Shown: piece after piece, positions 26,036 through 35,328 of the stretch
Position numbering within the stretch: position 1 is the stretch's first letter
Layout of the letters: every line of letters begins with the position of its first letter
DNA from: Ruegeria arenilitoris
GTDB lineage: Bacteria > Pseudomonadota > Alphaproteobacteria > Rhodobacterales > Rhodobacteraceae
NCBI RefSeq assembly: GCF_013035315.1
Contig: NZ_WQHP01000001.1
Span: forward strand, 682,001 to 746,000
Direction: 5' to 3'
Length of the DNA: 64,000 nucleotides
Position numbers and translations under genes: made by a program
Notes under the pieces: generated by a model
The model's input: the letters and a program-made list of their open reading frames with translations, nothing else
What the model was told of the DNA's origin: nothing
Database searches by the model: none

Positions 26036-27409
26036 ATGTTTCTGTCTGTCTTCGATATGTTCAAAGTGGGCATCGGCCCGTCTTCGTCACACACAATGGG
26101 GCCGATGGTGGCCGCTGCGCGATTCCTGGACCTGATGCGTGTCTCGCCATTCGAATTTGCAGGACTGCGTGCTTCCCTGCACGGCTCATTGGCGTTTACC
26201 GGTGTGGGCCATGCGACCGACCGCGCCACGATCCTTGGGCTGGCCGGTTTCGTGCCGGACACCTATGACAATGACAAGGCCGAGGCTGCGCTGGCCGCCA
26301 TTGCTGAAACGCATTCGGTCTCGCCTGAGGGTCTGCCGACACTGCATTTCGATCCCAAGGCCGATATGATCTTTGACTACGATCACAATCTGCCCGGCCA
26401 CGCCAACGGGATGATCCTGATGGCCACCGACGCGCAAGGCGACGTGATCCTGCGGCAGGTCTACTATTCCGTCGGCGGCGGCTTTGTGTTGACAGAAGAA
26501 GAACTGGCCGAGGGCAAAGCCACCAATGACGGACCGCCGGTGCCCTTCCCCTTCCATTCGGCCGCAGAGATGCTGGAGATGTCAAAGGCCAGCGGTAAAA
26601 GCGTCGCCCAGATGAAGCGCGAGAACGAGATCGCGCGCGGCTGTGCTGACAGTTTCGCCAAGGGCTCCGCCCGCCTTTGGGAAGTCATGAACAACTGCAT
26701 CGAACGCGGACTGAAAACGGACGGAATACTTCCGGGCGGTCTGAACGTCCGCCGCCGTGCCAAGGGTATCTATGACGCATTGCTGGCCGAGCGCGGCATG
26801 AACCTGAACGCGCCGCACACCATCAACGATTGGATGAGCGTTTACGCCATGGCCGTGAATGAGGAAAACGCGGCGGGCGGTCAGGTTGTCACCGCACCAA
26901 CCAATGGGGCTGCAGGCACGCTGCCAGCGGTTCTGCGCTATTACCTCGACCACGTGCCGGGCGCATCGGAAAGCCATATCGAGGATTTCCTGCTGACCGC
27001 TGCCGCCATCGGTGGACTGGTCAAGTACAACGCCTCGATCTCGGGGGCTGAAGCGGGCTGCCAAGCTGAGGTCGGAAGCGCCTCTGCCATGGCGGCGGCT
27101 GGACTGTGCGCGGTGATGGGCGGCACGCCCGAGCAGGTGGAAAATGCCGCCGAGATCGCGCTTGAACATCACCTGGGCATGACCTGCGATCCGGTCAAAG
27201 GGTTGGTGCAGGTACCTTGTATCGAACGTAACGGGTTGGCGGCAATCAAGGCGGTCTCGGCAGCGTCGCTGGCGCTGCGCGGTGACGGGCAGCATTTTGT
27301 GCCTCTTGACGCCGTTATCGAGACCATGCGCCAGACCGGCCACGATATGCACGAGAAGTATAAAGAAACTTCGCTGGGCGGATTGGCTGTGAACGTGCCA
27401 AACTGCTGA
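26036..27409 (+). CDS. sdaA: L-serine ammonia-lyase, iron-sulfur-dependent, single chain
   Basis: The enzyme converts L-serine to pyruvate and ammonia. The 457-aa protein has the N-terminal beta domain beginning MFLSVFDMFKVGIGPSSSHT (about 1-150) and the C-terminal alpha domain with NEENAAGGQVVTAPTNGAAG and the [4Fe-4S] cysteine regions GAEAGCQAEVGSASAMA and MTCDPVKGLVQVPCIERN. Both domains are in one chain, as in most Proteobacteria. The start is one base after the stop of the GST gene, so the two are likely co-transcribed. Confidence 0.96.
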   Translation: MFLSVFDMFKVGIGPSSSHTMGPMVAAARFLDLMRVSPFEFAGLRASLHGSLAFTGVGHATDRATILGLAGFVPDTYDNDKAEAALAAIAETHSVSPEGLPTLHFDPKADMIFDYDHNLPGHANGMILMATDAQGDVILRQVYYSVGGGFVLTEEELAEGKATNDGPPVPFPFHSAAEMLEMSKASGKSVAQMKRENEIARGCADSFAKGSARLWEVMNNCIERGLKTDGILPGGLNVRRRAKGIYDALLAERGMNLNAPHTINDWMSVYAMAVNEENAAGGQVVTAPTNGAAGTLPAVLRYYLDHVPGASESHIEDFLLTAAAIGGLVKYNASISGAEAGCQAEVGSASAMAAAGLCAVMGGTPEQVENAAEIALEHHLGMTCDPVKGLVQVPCIERNGLAAIKAVSAASLALRGDGQHFVPLDAVIETMRQTGHDMHEKYKETSLGGLAVNVPNC

Positions 27410-27433
27410 CAGACAGCAAAACGGAGGACAGCG

Positions 27434-27844
27434 ATGCAAGGACACTGCCTGTGCGGTACCATCAGGTACGAAGTTGATCCTCCGGTCCTGTCCTGCGTGA
27501 GCTGTCACTGCGACAGTTGCCGCAGGCAATGCGCCGCGCCGATGACCACCTATTTCGGTGTGCGCGACGGACAATGGCGCTGGACTGGCGAAGCCCCAAA
27601 GGTCTTCAACTCTTCCCCCGGTGTCGAACGCAGCTTTTGCCCACATTGCGGCACTCCGATTTCGTTCCGGTCGCAATCCATGTCTGATGTACTGCACCTG
27701 TATGTCGCCACACTGGACGATCCCAACCAGTTGCAGCCCACACTGCACGTCGCACACGAAGAGAGGCTGGATTGGCTGAAACTGGACGATGACCTGCCCG
27801 TGTGCATCGGACCAGATTACACAAAGGTACAACCGCTGCCTTAG
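27434..27844 (+). CDS. GFA (CENP-V/GFA domain) family protein
   Basis: The 136-aa protein has the zinc-binding cysteine pattern of the glutathione-dependent formaldehyde-activating enzyme fold: GHCLCGTIRYEV near the start, SCVSCHCDSCRR at about 20-31, and FCPHCGTPISF at about 72-82. In the founder enzyme Gfa these cysteines bind two zinc ions and glutathione; most family members have no proven activity. CGGAGGACAGCG precedes the ATG. It follows sdaA by 24 bases. Confidence 0.9.
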   Translation: MQGHCLCGTIRYEVDPPVLSCVSCHCDSCRRQCAAPMTTYFGVRDGQWRWTGEAPKVFNSSPGVERSFCPHCGTPISFRSQSMSDVLHLYVATLDDPNQLQPTLHVAHEERLDWLKLDDDLPVCIGPDYTKVQPLP

Positions 27845-27883
27845 GTGCTTTCAACCGGGCGTCAAAAGCCCTAGCGTCGCAGT

Positions 27884-28798
27884 ATGACTCAGGATCGTCC
27901 CGTCTTTGGCATCATCTTGATGCTTGGTTTCTGTGTGCTTGCTCCGCTGGGCGACTCCATCGCCAAGCTGCTGGGCGAGACGATGCCGGTGGGCGTTCTG
28001 GTTTTCATCCGCTTTGCCGTTCAGGCGCTGATCCTAATCCCACTGGTGACCCTGACCGGGCGGCCGTGGCGCATGCGCGGGCGTATCCTGCGGCTGGCAT
28101 TCATCCGAACCGTCCTCCACATCATTGGCATTGCTGCAATGTTCAGCGCACTGCAATTCCTGCCACTGGCCGACGCAGTCGCGATCGCCTTTGTGATGCC
28201 CTTCATCATGCTGTTGCTTGGCCGGTACGTACTGGGCGAAGAGGTCGGACTGCGCCGCCTGACAGCCTGCCTTGTTGGTTTCATCGGAACCCTGCTGGTC
28301 ATCCAACCGAGCTTTGTTCAAGTCGGCGCAGCGGCGCTATTGCCACTGGTTGTGGCCGTGGTCTTTTCTCTGTTCATGCTGGTGACCCGGCAAATCGCCA
28401 AGGAGACCGACCCGATCGCACTGCAGGCAGTGTCCGGAGTTATGGCCACCGTCCTGCTGTTACCTGTTTTGGCACTGGGAACTCTGGGTGAGGTCTGGGC
28501 GCTGTCCTTCATTGTCCCGCCAAGCGAAAGCCACCTGTTGCTGATCGGGATCGGCGTTCTGGGGACCGTCGCGCACCTTTTCATGACATGGTCCCTGCGC
28601 TATGCGCCGTCGGCCACATTGGCGCCTATGCAATATCTTGAAATCCCGGTGGCGACCTTGTTCGGCTGGCTGATATTTCACGACCTGCCAAACGGCGTCG
28701 CCGCAGCGGGCATCGCCATCACCGTCGCAGCGGGACTTTACGTCATTCTACGCGAGCGGGCCAGCGCCCGGTCTGCTCCGACAGAAACGCCTGCATGA
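27884..28798 (+). CDS. EamA/DMT-superfamily transporter
   Basis: This 304-aa inner membrane protein has ten predicted helices in two EamA repeats, with FCVLAPLGDSIAKLLGE at the start, IAMFSALQFLPLADAVAIAFVMPF ending helix 4 in the first repeat, and TLAPMQYLEIPVATLFGWLIF in the second. It is probably a small-metabolite exporter of unknown substrate. Its last 56 bases overlap the 3' end of thiN on the opposite strand, so the two convergent genes share coding sequence. Confidence 0.87.
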   Translation: MTQDRPVFGIILMLGFCVLAPLGDSIAKLLGETMPVGVLVFIRFAVQALILIPLVTLTGRPWRMRGRILRLAFIRTVLHIIGIAAMFSALQFLPLADAVAIAFVMPFIMLLLGRYVLGEEVGLRRLTACLVGFIGTLLVIQPSFVQVGAAALLPLVVAVVFSLFMLVTRQIAKETDPIALQAVSGVMATVLLLPVLALGTLGEVWALSFIVPPSESHLLLIGIGVLGTVAHLFMTWSLRYAPSATLAPMQYLEIPVATLFGWLIFHDLPNGVAAAGIAITVAAGLYVILRERASARSAPTETPA

Positions 28799-29450
28799 CC
28801 TGATCCAGCGCATAACGGGGCACCATCACCAGCAGACCCGGCCCGTCCACCGAAAGCTCCAGATCCGCAAGCGCGCGGTTTGACGTACCCACCTGCGCGC
28901 CCGGTTCCAGAACAAGGTCATCGATGGGCCATTCCAACCCCTTGCTGGTGCCCGTGACGTGCTGAAAGGGAAACAATGAAACCACATCGCCAGCAGTCAG
29001 GCTGAACGATATCCGGGGGGGCGCATGAAAGACGACCTCCGTTTCTCCGATCAGAATACAGGGGCGATCCTGCCGCTGAACCAAAGCGTTAAGCACAGCA
29101 AGCTGATGGTCCAGCCGTCCCCCCAAAAATCCGGCACCCAAAACCAAGGGTGCATCGATACTGCGCAGCGCTTTGTCAAAATCCGTACTGTTTTGTTCTC
29201 GTATGGGATACAAACGATCTTCAGGGATCATGTCTTTGTACCGGCTGTGCAACGAATCAAAATCGCCGATCACCGCGTCCGGGATACGACCTGATTCCAG
29301 CAAGGGCGCAGCGCCACCGTCGGCCGCCACAACCGTTTTGGCGCGAATCAACATCAGATTCAGGTCGTCCGGGCCAATTTGCCCCCCTCCGACCAACGCA
29401 ATTGGCTCAAATGACCGTACAATTGGGCGGTTTTTTCGAAGATTGATCAT
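28743..29450 (-). CDS. thiN: Thiamine pyrophosphokinase
   Basis: The enzyme makes thiamine pyrophosphate from thiamine and ATP. The protein is 235 aa (245 if the upstream ATG at 29480 is used). It contains the active-site motifs AADGGAAPLL, PDAVIGDFDSL and STDFDKALRSI in the first half, and GGRLDHQLAVLNAL. The start is uncertain because no strong ribosome site precedes either ATG. The 3' end overlaps the convergent EamA transporter gene by 56 bases. The left neighbour in the divergent direction is the large acidic protein gene at 29573. Confidence 0.9.
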   Translation of the reverse strand: MINLRKNRPIVRSFEPIALVGGGQIGPDDLNLMLIRAKTVVAADGGAAPLLESGRIPDAVIGDFDSLHSRYKDMIPEDRLYPIREQNSTDFDKALRSIDAPLVLGAGFLGGRLDHQLAVLNALVQRQDRPCILIGETEVVFHAPPRISFSLTAGDVVSLFPFQHVTGTSKGLEWPIDDLVLEPGAQVGTSNRALADLELSVDGPGLLVMVPRYALDQVMQAFLSEQTGRWPARVE

Positions 29451-29572
29451 TTTTCCCGGATTTGGACACATTGAGACCACAAAATGATAGGTTCATGCAG
29501 AGAGTTCCGAGCCAATGGGTGTGCCTGCACATTTCTGGTTGGCTCTCGTAGTTTGTAGAGGACGTGCGTCTG

Positions 29573-31204
29573 ATGGTACAGAACAACAAGGTATTGACCG
29601 TTTCTTATGGAACCTTCTCCTGCACTTTGGAAGGGTTTGACGATTCATTCGAAACGATGAAAGCAATCGCAGAATACTTCCGCGATCTTGCTGCCGATGA
29701 TCGGTACTTCGGTTCTGAACCACCACAACCTGACGCTGAGATGTTGGCGCGGATCGCCAAACGCGACGCTTCCAGACATGTAGAGGCCAGCCAGAACGAA
29801 TCCGGCCTGCTGCTGCGCGCAACCCAGCAAGCCGAAGCACCGGCACCTGCTGCCGTCGCCGCATCGACACCGTCCGCAGCTGAACCTGCGCAATCGCCGC
29901 TGAATACCACGCCTCCTGCCCAAAGCTCTGAAGCGTTCTTCGCTGATGCCGAACCGGTCGACGAGACCCCCGCCCCGGCGGCAGACAGCATCGCGGCCAA
30001 GCTGCAGCGCATTCGCGCCGTTGTTTCTCATTCCGAAGAGAACTCGGTTGTGTATGCCGAGGATGAAGACACCAGCCTGATGAACCAGTCAGCTGGCCCT
30101 ATGGATGCGGTAGCGGCTGCGTTCGAAGCAGGTTCGTTGAACGAGACGGATCTGGCCGAGAAGGTCGAACCGGAAACCGCAGAAGAAGCCGCGCCTGTTG
30201 AAACCGACGCAGAAAAGGTCGAGGAGACCCCTGCAGAGTTCACCGAGGATAGCTCGGAAGAAACCGCCGTCGCAGAGACAGACGCAGAGGAAGCTGAAGA
30301 ACAGGCCCAGCCCCTCTCGCTGGATCAAGAGTACGAAGACGAGGAAGAAGCGCCTGCGCCATCGGCCCTGTTTACTGATCTTGAGGACACTGCCGAAGCG
30401 GACGAACCGGTCAATATCCTGGGTGAAGAGGCCGAAGAAGATCAGGCCGATGAAGCCAAAGAAGGCTATCTGACCGCAGCAGACGAAGCGAACGTGCTGA
30501 GCGAGATCTCGAAAGTCGAAGCCATTATGTCGGGCGACGCGCCGGATGAGACTGCGCTGGATCAGGACATGTCGCGCCTGATGGACAAGGCGGACAGCCA
30601 GATGGACGATCCGGCAACCAGCACGCAGCGCGAGACCTATTCGCATTTGCGCACAGCCGTTGCGGCAACCGAAGCGGAACGCGCGAGTCAGTCCAAGGAC
30701 GAAGAATCCGAAGAAAGCGGTTACCGCGGCGACCTGACTTCGGTCGTTAGCCCACGCCGCCCCGAGATTCAGGTCACCAGCATGCGCCCGCAGTCGGACA
30801 CTTCGGCACCGCTCAAGCTGGTCGCGGAACAGCGTATCGACACGCTGGATCAGGAAGCCGGACCGGTTACCCCTCGCCGCGTGACCGCGCAATCTGAGGA
30901 CGAGAACAACGAAGAAGGCGGCTTTGCCCTGTTCGCGCAAGAGCAAGGCGCGCAGTCGCTGCCCGACTTGCTGGAAGCCGCCGCAGCCTACCTCTCGTTC
31001 ATCGAAGGCCAGGAGCAGTTCTCGCGTCCGCAGTTGATGAACAAGATCCGCTCGCTCAAGCAGGATGAATTCAACCGCGAAGAAAGCCTGCGGTCGTTCG
31101 GTCAGTTGCTGCGCGACGGAAAAATCGAAAAAGCAGGTGGTGGACGTTTCGCGGCATCGAACCAGATCGGGTTCCGCCCCGATGACGAGCGCGCCGCAGG
31201 ATAA
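29573..31204 (+). CDS. Large acidic protein with conserved N- and C-terminal domains and a disordered middle
   Basis: The 543-aa protein has three parts. Residues 1-65 (NKVLTVSYGTFSCTLEGFDD, then SFETMKAIAEYFRDLAADDR) form a compact domain. Residues 70-450 are Glu/Ala/Pro/Asp-rich and probably disordered. Residues 450-543 (FALFAQEQGAQSLPDLLEAA, FSRPQLMNKIRSL, LRSFGQLLRDGKIEKAGGGR) look like a helical, possibly winged-helix-like domain. No membrane segment or signal peptide is present. I recall Rhodobacteraceae homologues carrying a weak CheA label, but no kinase or phosphotransfer motif is visible, so I do not adopt it. AGAGGA precedes the ATG at 29573. Confidence 0.8.
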   Translation: MVQNNKVLTVSYGTFSCTLEGFDDSFETMKAIAEYFRDLAADDRYFGSEPPQPDAEMLARIAKRDASRHVEASQNESGLLLRATQQAEAPAPAAVAASTPSAAEPAQSPLNTTPPAQSSEAFFADAEPVDETPAPAADSIAAKLQRIRAVVSHSEENSVVYAEDEDTSLMNQSAGPMDAVAAAFEAGSLNETDLAEKVEPETAEEAAPVETDAEKVEETPAEFTEDSSEETAVAETDAEEAEEQAQPLSLDQEYEDEEEAPAPSALFTDLEDTAEADEPVNILGEEAEEDQADEAKEGYLTAADEANVLSEISKVEAIMSGDAPDETALDQDMSRLMDKADSQMDDPATSTQRETYSHLRTAVAATEAERASQSKDEESEESGYRGDLTSVVSPRRPEIQVTSMRPQSDTSAPLKLVAEQRIDTLDQEAGPVTPRRVTAQSEDENNEEGGFALFAQEQGAQSLPDLLEAAAAYLSFIEGQEQFSRPQLMNKIRSLKQDEFNREESLRSFGQLLRDGKIEKAGGGRFAASNQIGFRPDDERAAG

Positions 31205-31225
31205 ACGCACACGTCACTCTAAGTT

Positions 31226-31259
31226 AAAGGGGCCGAAGGTAGTCTTCGGCCCCTTTTTT
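31226..31259 (+). terminator. Intrinsic terminator after the acidic protein gene
   Basis: AAAGGGGCCGAAG (from 31226) pairs with CTTCGGCCCCTTT around a short loop and runs into six Ts ending at 31259. It lies 21 bases after the stop codon. This is one of the strongest terminators in the window. Confidence 0.92.
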
Positions 31260-31388
31260 GTGCGTAGCGCACGAATAACAGACGCGACATTAGATCGGTT
31301 CAAACCGCAGCTATGCTGCAGCGCAGAAAGATGCTAGGATCACAAGGGGACGATCTTGCCCGTCACTTGTTCAAACAGAGGCTGCGCC

Positions 31389-31952
31389 ATGTATGAACTA
31401 CCGATCCGACGTCTACGAATTTACGACAAAGCCAAGGTTGTCAGTCATTTCAACAGCCTGGACAGCGACACTCTCAGATCGCGGTTCAGTGCCCCGGTCA
31501 GTGCAGAATTCATCGAGCGCTATCTGGCCGAACTGTTTGATACCGCCGCCCTGGTCTTTGGTGCCTTTCCGGATTCCCAGCTACGCGGCGTTGCAGAGCT
31601 GCACATCGTCCCGGAAAGCCAGAACTATGTGGCGGAAGCTGCTTTTACAGTTGAACCAGCCTGGCAGGACTTGGGTGTAGGGGATGCTCTGTTGTCCCGG
31701 ATCATCACCGCCGCCCGCAACCGTGGCATTCGCGAGGTACACATGCTGTGTCTCGCGACGAACCAAAAAATGCGCCGTCTGGCGATGAAACACAAAGCGG
31801 ATTTGAACCTGATCACCGGACAGGTCGAGGCCACCTTGGCCGCGCCTTGGCCAACTCCGTTCAGCCTGGCCGAGGAGATATCTGGCGAGTATCACGCGAT
31901 CGCGCGCGCGATACTCAGTTGGCCCCTCGATCAGGAACGAGACGCCGGATAA
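31389..31952 (+). CDS. GNAT-family N-acetyltransferase
   Basis: The 187-aa protein shows the acetyl-CoA binding region AAFTVEPAWQDLGVGDALLSRI at about 92-113, a degenerate form of the Q/RxxGxG/A motif (QDLGVG), and the following IREVHMLCLATNQKMRRLAMK helix-strand pair. The substrate is unknown. The ATG at 31389 is preceded by GAGG at a good distance; the longer in-frame start at 31356 has none. It is convergent with the DUF2842 gene, only 6 bases from its end. Confidence 0.82.
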   Translation: MYELPIRRLRIYDKAKVVSHFNSLDSDTLRSRFSAPVSAEFIERYLAELFDTAALVFGAFPDSQLRGVAELHIVPESQNYVAEAAFTVEPAWQDLGVGDALLSRIITAARNRGIREVHMLCLATNQKMRRLAMKHKADLNLITGQVEATLAAPWPTPFSLAEEISGEYHAIARAILSWPLDQERDAG

Positions 31953-31958
31953 ACTGGG

Positions 31959-32201
31959 TCAGTCCTGCGACTGGTCCGGGTCGGCTTGCCCAACGCCCTT
32001 GAACACGAACTTAAAGGGCAAGGCCCAAACGATACCGAGGCCGATATAGACCAGCAGCTCAAGCCAGATTGGCGGCCGGTCCAACCAGTTTACAACCGTC
32101 ACAACCGCCACGATGTAAAGCGGCAGCCCAACCAGCAACAGCACCAGAGACCAGCGGCGGCGCGCCTTGTAGCTCAGGCCCTTTTTTTGCTCTTCAGCCA
32201 T
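31959..32201 (-). CDS. DUF2842 small membrane protein
   Basis: The 80-aa protein has a Lys/Arg-rich N-terminus (SYKARRRWSLVLLLVGLPLY) and two membrane helices separated by LDRPPIWLELLVYIGLGIVWALPFKFVF, the DUF2842 pattern that is nearly confined to Alphaproteobacteria. Its function is unknown. The ATG overlaps the purA stop by one base (TGATG), so it is co-translated with purA. Confidence 0.88.
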   Translation of the reverse strand: MAEEQKKGLSYKARRRWSLVLLLVGLPLYIVAVVTVVNWLDRPPIWLELLVYIGLGIVWALPFKFVFKGVGQADPDQSQD

Positions 32202-33496
32202 CAGTCAGCAAACGGGTCGGTCACCAGAATGGTGTCGTCCCGCTCCGGGCTGGTGGACAGAAGGGCGACAGGGCATTCGATCAGCTCTTCCACCCGGCGC
32301 ACATATTTGATCGCATTGGCAGGCAGATCCGCCCAGCTGCGCGCGCCCTCGGTGGATTCGCTCCAACCCGGCATTTCTTCGTAGATCGGCGCGCAACGTG
32401 CCTGCTGATCCGCAGCTGTGGGCAGATAGTCCAGACGTTCGCCATCCAGTTCGTAACCTACGCAAATCTTCAGGGTCTCGAACCCGTCCAGTACGTCCAA
32501 CTTGGTCAAGGAAATACCGTTCACACCGCTGGTCGCGCAGGTCTGGCGCACCAGGCAGGCGTCAAACCAACCACAGCGGCGCTTGCGGCCCGTGGTCGTA
32601 CCGAACTCATGACCGCGCTCACCCAGACGCTGACCGTCGTCATCGTCAAGTTCAGTCGGGAACGGCCCCTCACCCACGCGGGTTGTGTAAGCCTTCACAA
32701 TGCCCAGAACGAAGTCGATCGACCCCGGACCGATACCAACCCCAGTGGCCGCTTGGCCCGCGATCACGTTCGATGACGTCACAAAGGGATAGGTGCCAAA
32801 GTCGATGTCCAGCAGCGCACCCTGAGCACCCTCGAAAAGGATGCGCTTACCGGCCTTGCGCTTTTCGTTCAGGACCTTCCATACAGGGGCGGCAAACGGC
32901 AGGATTTCCCCGGCGATTTCTTTCAGCTGAGCGATCAGCGCATCCCGGTCGACCGGCTCGATCCCCAGGCCCTTACGCAGCGGGTCGTGGTGCTGCAGCG
33001 CCCGATCGACGCGCGCCTCCAGCGTCGCTTCGTCCGCCAGATCGGCAACGCGGACCGAACGGCGACCAACCTTGTCTTCATAAGCCGGGCCGATGCCACG
33101 ACCAGTGGTTCCGATCTTGGTGCCTTTGCTTGCGGCTTCTTCACGCGCACGGTCAAGCTCGCCATGAATCGGCAGGATCAGGGGTGTGTTTTCCGCAATC
33201 ATCAGCGTCTCAGGCGAGATATCGACGCCCTGCGCCCGGATCGTTGCGATCTCTTTGATCAGGTGCCAAGGGTCCAGAACTACACCGTTGCCAATAACGC
33301 TCAGCTTGCCGCCGCGCACCACGCCCGAAGGCAACGCGTGCAGCTTGTAGACCTCGCCATCGATGACCAGTGTATGGCCGGCGTTATGTCCGCCCTGAAA
33401 ACGTGCAATCACGTCTGCCCGCTCGCTGAGCCAGTCGACGATCTTGCCTTTTCCTTCGTCACCCCATTGGGCGCCGACAACAACCACGTTGGCCAT
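32201..33496 (-). CDS. purA: Adenylosuccinate synthetase
   Basis: PurA joins IMP and aspartate with GTP hydrolysis on the way to AMP. The 431-aa protein starts [20 protein letters not shown] with the GTP-binding loop, followed by [31 protein letters not shown] and [14 protein letters not shown], all conserved catalytic or substrate segments. Length is normal. It is coupled to the DUF2842 gene downstream. Confidence 0.97.
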   Translation of the reverse strand: MANVVVVGAQWGDEGKGKIVDWLSERADVIARFQGGHNAGHTLVIDGEVYKLHALPSGVVRGGKLSVIGNGVVLDPWHLIKEIATIRAQGVDISPETLMIAENTPLILPIHGELDRAREEAASKGTKIGTTGRGIGPAYEDKVGRRSVRVADLADEATLEARVDRALQHHDPLRKGLGIEPVDRDALIAQLKEIAGEILPFAAPVWKVLNEKRKAGKRILFEGAQGALLDIDFGTYPFVTSSNVIAGQAATGVGIGPGSIDFVLGIVKAYTTRVGEGPFPTELDDDDGQRLGERGHEFGTTTGRKRRCGWFDACLVRQTCATSGVNGISLTKLDVLDGFETLKICVGYELDGERLDYLPTAADQQARCAPIYEEMPGWSESTEGARSWADLPANAIKYVRRVEELIECPVALLSTSPERDDTILVTDPFAD

Positions 33497-33605
33497 ATCC
33501 GGTCCTTTTGCGCTGAGTTATCAAACTCGGCTCATATAGCGGCGCGCAAGCTGTAGGGAAACCGGTAATTCGACGCATGCAGCAATCGTGCTCTGCACGA
33601 TGCCT

Positions 33606-33710
33606 CCGGCGGAGGTATTTTTAGCCAGATGAAGCCTCGGATCCCTTGTTCATTTGGCTGAAAATACCTCGGGGGAGTCGCCCGAAGGGCGGCGGGGGCA
33701 GAGCCCCCTA
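33606..33710. repeat. Interspersed intergenic repeat, copy C (two inverted half copies)
   Basis: A minus-oriented core GGTATTTTTAGCCAGATGAA (33614-33633) faces a plus-oriented core TTCATTTGGCTGAAAATACC (33649-33668), followed by TCGGGGGAG and the hairpin GGGGGCAGAGCCCCC. The last bases (CTA at 33708-33710) are the stop codon of the nitrile hydratase accessory gene read on the minus strand. It is the same family as copies A and B. Confidence 0.7.
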
Positions 33711-34043
33711 CTCGCCTGCCAACCGCACCGGCTGCCCGTGGGGCGTGGTCAGGTAAGCCTCTTCCCACTTGTCGCGCAATTGGCTCACGTCACCAAGGGC
33801 TGCGGATCCCTGCTCGACCAAAAGCGCCTCGAGCGTTTCGAGCCATGCGCCAAAGTAGTCATCGCCGCCATTCAATTCACGGTGCAGTCCGTTGCGTTTC
33901 AGAGTGGCGGAGAAGCGCGCGGCCCAATCTGACCAGGCAAATCGCCCAGCTTCGTTCAAAGCGACTGTCACAGCAAATACCTGAGCGTGCCAGGGCTCGG
34001 CAAAGACTGGTTCCGGGGCATCGTACGATAGGCATTCGCTCAT
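33708..34043 (-). CDS. Nitrile hydratase accessory protein
   Basis: This 111-aa protein resembles the N-terminal part of the nitrile hydratase beta subunit (PVFAEPWHAQVFAVTVALNE, compare [20 protein letters not shown] in the neighbouring beta subunit) and the small activator proteins needed to load cobalt into the alpha subunit. It follows the beta subunit with a 4-base ATGA overlap, in the usual order alpha, beta, accessory. No metal-binding Cys cluster is visible. The stop codon lies in repeat copy C. Confidence 0.82.
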   Translation of the reverse strand: MSECLSYDAPEPVFAEPWHAQVFAVTVALNEAGRFAWSDWAARFSATLKRNGLHRELNGGDDYFGAWLETLEALLVEQGSAALGDVSQLRDKWEEAYLTTPHGQPVRLAGE

Positions 34044-34717
34044 AGCGGCTCCAGGTAACTTTGCCAGAGGTCCAGAACCACCTCATCTTCCGGATGCTCC
34101 GGGTTCGCCCAAAGCTGGGACGCGGGAAAGACTACGGCATAAAGCGGTTCCGGGGCTTCGCCCAGTTGATGTGCGCTTGAATCGGGCAGCACGTGTGTAC
34201 CATGCACCATGAGGATGCGCCCTTTGGCCCCTGCAGCGTAGATTGGCAACCGTGTATGCCCGCCATCAACAAGGCGGTTTGCAGCGGGGCGGGCGGTCAC
34301 CACCTCTTGCCCGATCTCAAATTTGACAGGGACGTTCGACGGGCGATCCGCTGGCCCGCCATTGGCCAAAACGCCTGCAACAGCCTCGGCCTTCAGCGCT
34401 CGGTTTGCCAATGGGTGCGCTTCGTCACTCGTTTGGCCGCGCAAGTCCTCTTCGGAGAGCACCCCGGTTTCGACCAACAGGTCGGCCAAAGCCGAAATCC
34501 ATTTCTCATAATAGGAAAACCGAGAATAATCCTTTGGAGACAGGCGCTCGCGTGCATGGCGGGATATGTCAATGTTCCACTGACCAAGCGATCCAGCGGC
34601 CAGAGTCACCGCCAGTGCCCGACCGTGCCACTCTTCGGCGAAAACCGGGGCGTCGTCGGGGTCAGGGTGCACGGGCCCATCACCGAACCGCCCCCCCATG
34701 TCGTGTACGCGGGTCAT
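34040..34717 (-). CDS. nthB: Nitrile hydratase subunit beta
   Basis: The 225-aa protein has the family opening [15 protein letters not shown] and the SH3-like C-terminal domain (about 130-225) with [32 protein letters not shown] and [13 protein letters not shown]. It forms the heterodimer with the alpha subunit that hydrates nitriles to amides; arginines of the beta subunit contact the oxidised cysteine claw. The gene overlaps the alpha and accessory genes by four bases on either side (ATGA), so all three are coupled. Confidence 0.94.
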   Translation of the reverse strand: MTRVHDMGGRFGDGPVHPDPDDAPVFAEEWHGRALAVTLAAGSLGQWNIDISRHARERLSPKDYSRFSYYEKWISALADLLVETGVLSEEDLRGQTSDEAHPLANRALKAEAVAGVLANGGPADRPSNVPVKFEIGQEVVTARPAANRLVDGGHTRLPIYAAGAKGRILMVHGTHVLPDSSAHQLGEAPEPLYAVVFPASQLWANPEHPEDEVVLDLWQSYLEPL

Positions 34718-35328
34718 GATGGCACCTTTGGCAGTCCGGTGCCAATCATGCTGTCCCGGGTCACCAACGCTGCCAGTTCATCTTCCGACAGACCATCTGT
34801 TCCGTCCGGACGCATAGGCAGAACGAGGTACCGAATCTCGGCCGTCGAATCCCACACGCGAACAGAGCTCGTTGCAGGCAAACTGACCCCAAACTCGGCC
34901 AGAACCTTGCGCGGTTCCCGAACGGCTCGGGCGCGATAGGCGTCGGACTTGTACCAACCGGGCGGGATGCCCAGCAGGGGCCACGGGTAACAGCTGCACA
35001 GTGTGCAGACGACCATGTTGTGTTGCTCGGGTGTATTCTCGACAACAACCATATGCTCGCCCTGCCGACCGTAATAACACAGATCGGCTACAACCGATGT
35101 CGCGTCTTTGAGCAGCGCAGATTTGAAATCAGGGTCGCGCCAGGCCTTGGCAACGACCCGCGCGCCGTTCTGCGGACCGATCTTGTTCTGATAGGTATCA
35201 ATGATCTCATCCAAAGCAGCCGGATCGATCAGCCCTTTGCGGGTCAGAATCGTTTCCAGGGCTTTGACGCGCAAGGCGGGTTCAGGCGGCAAAAGGGCGT
35301 GCGGGTGGTCGTGATCGTCATGTGGCAT
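34714..35328 (-). CDS. nthA: Nitrile hydratase subunit alpha, cobalt type
   Basis: This is the metal-carrying subunit of nitrile hydratase, 204 aa. The metal site is [14 protein letters not shown], with Cys108, Cys111 and Cys113 as ligands; Thr at the second position (CTLCSC) marks the cobalt type, whereas iron enzymes have Ser. The N-terminus is His/Asp-rich ([10 protein letters not shown]). No amidase or cobalt transporter gene is in the window, so the fate of the amide product and the cobalt supply are unresolved. The gene diverges from secG. Confidence 0.95.
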   Translation of the reverse strand: MPHDDHDHPHALLPPEPALRVKALETILTRKGLIDPAALDEIIDTYQNKIGPQNGARVVAKAWRDPDFKSALLKDATSVVADLCYYGRQGEHMVVVENTPEQHNMVVCTLCSCYPWPLLGIPPGWYKSDAYRARAVREPRKVLAEFGVSLPATSSVRVWDSTAEIRYLVLPMRPDGTDGLSEDELAALVTRDSMIGTGLPKVPS

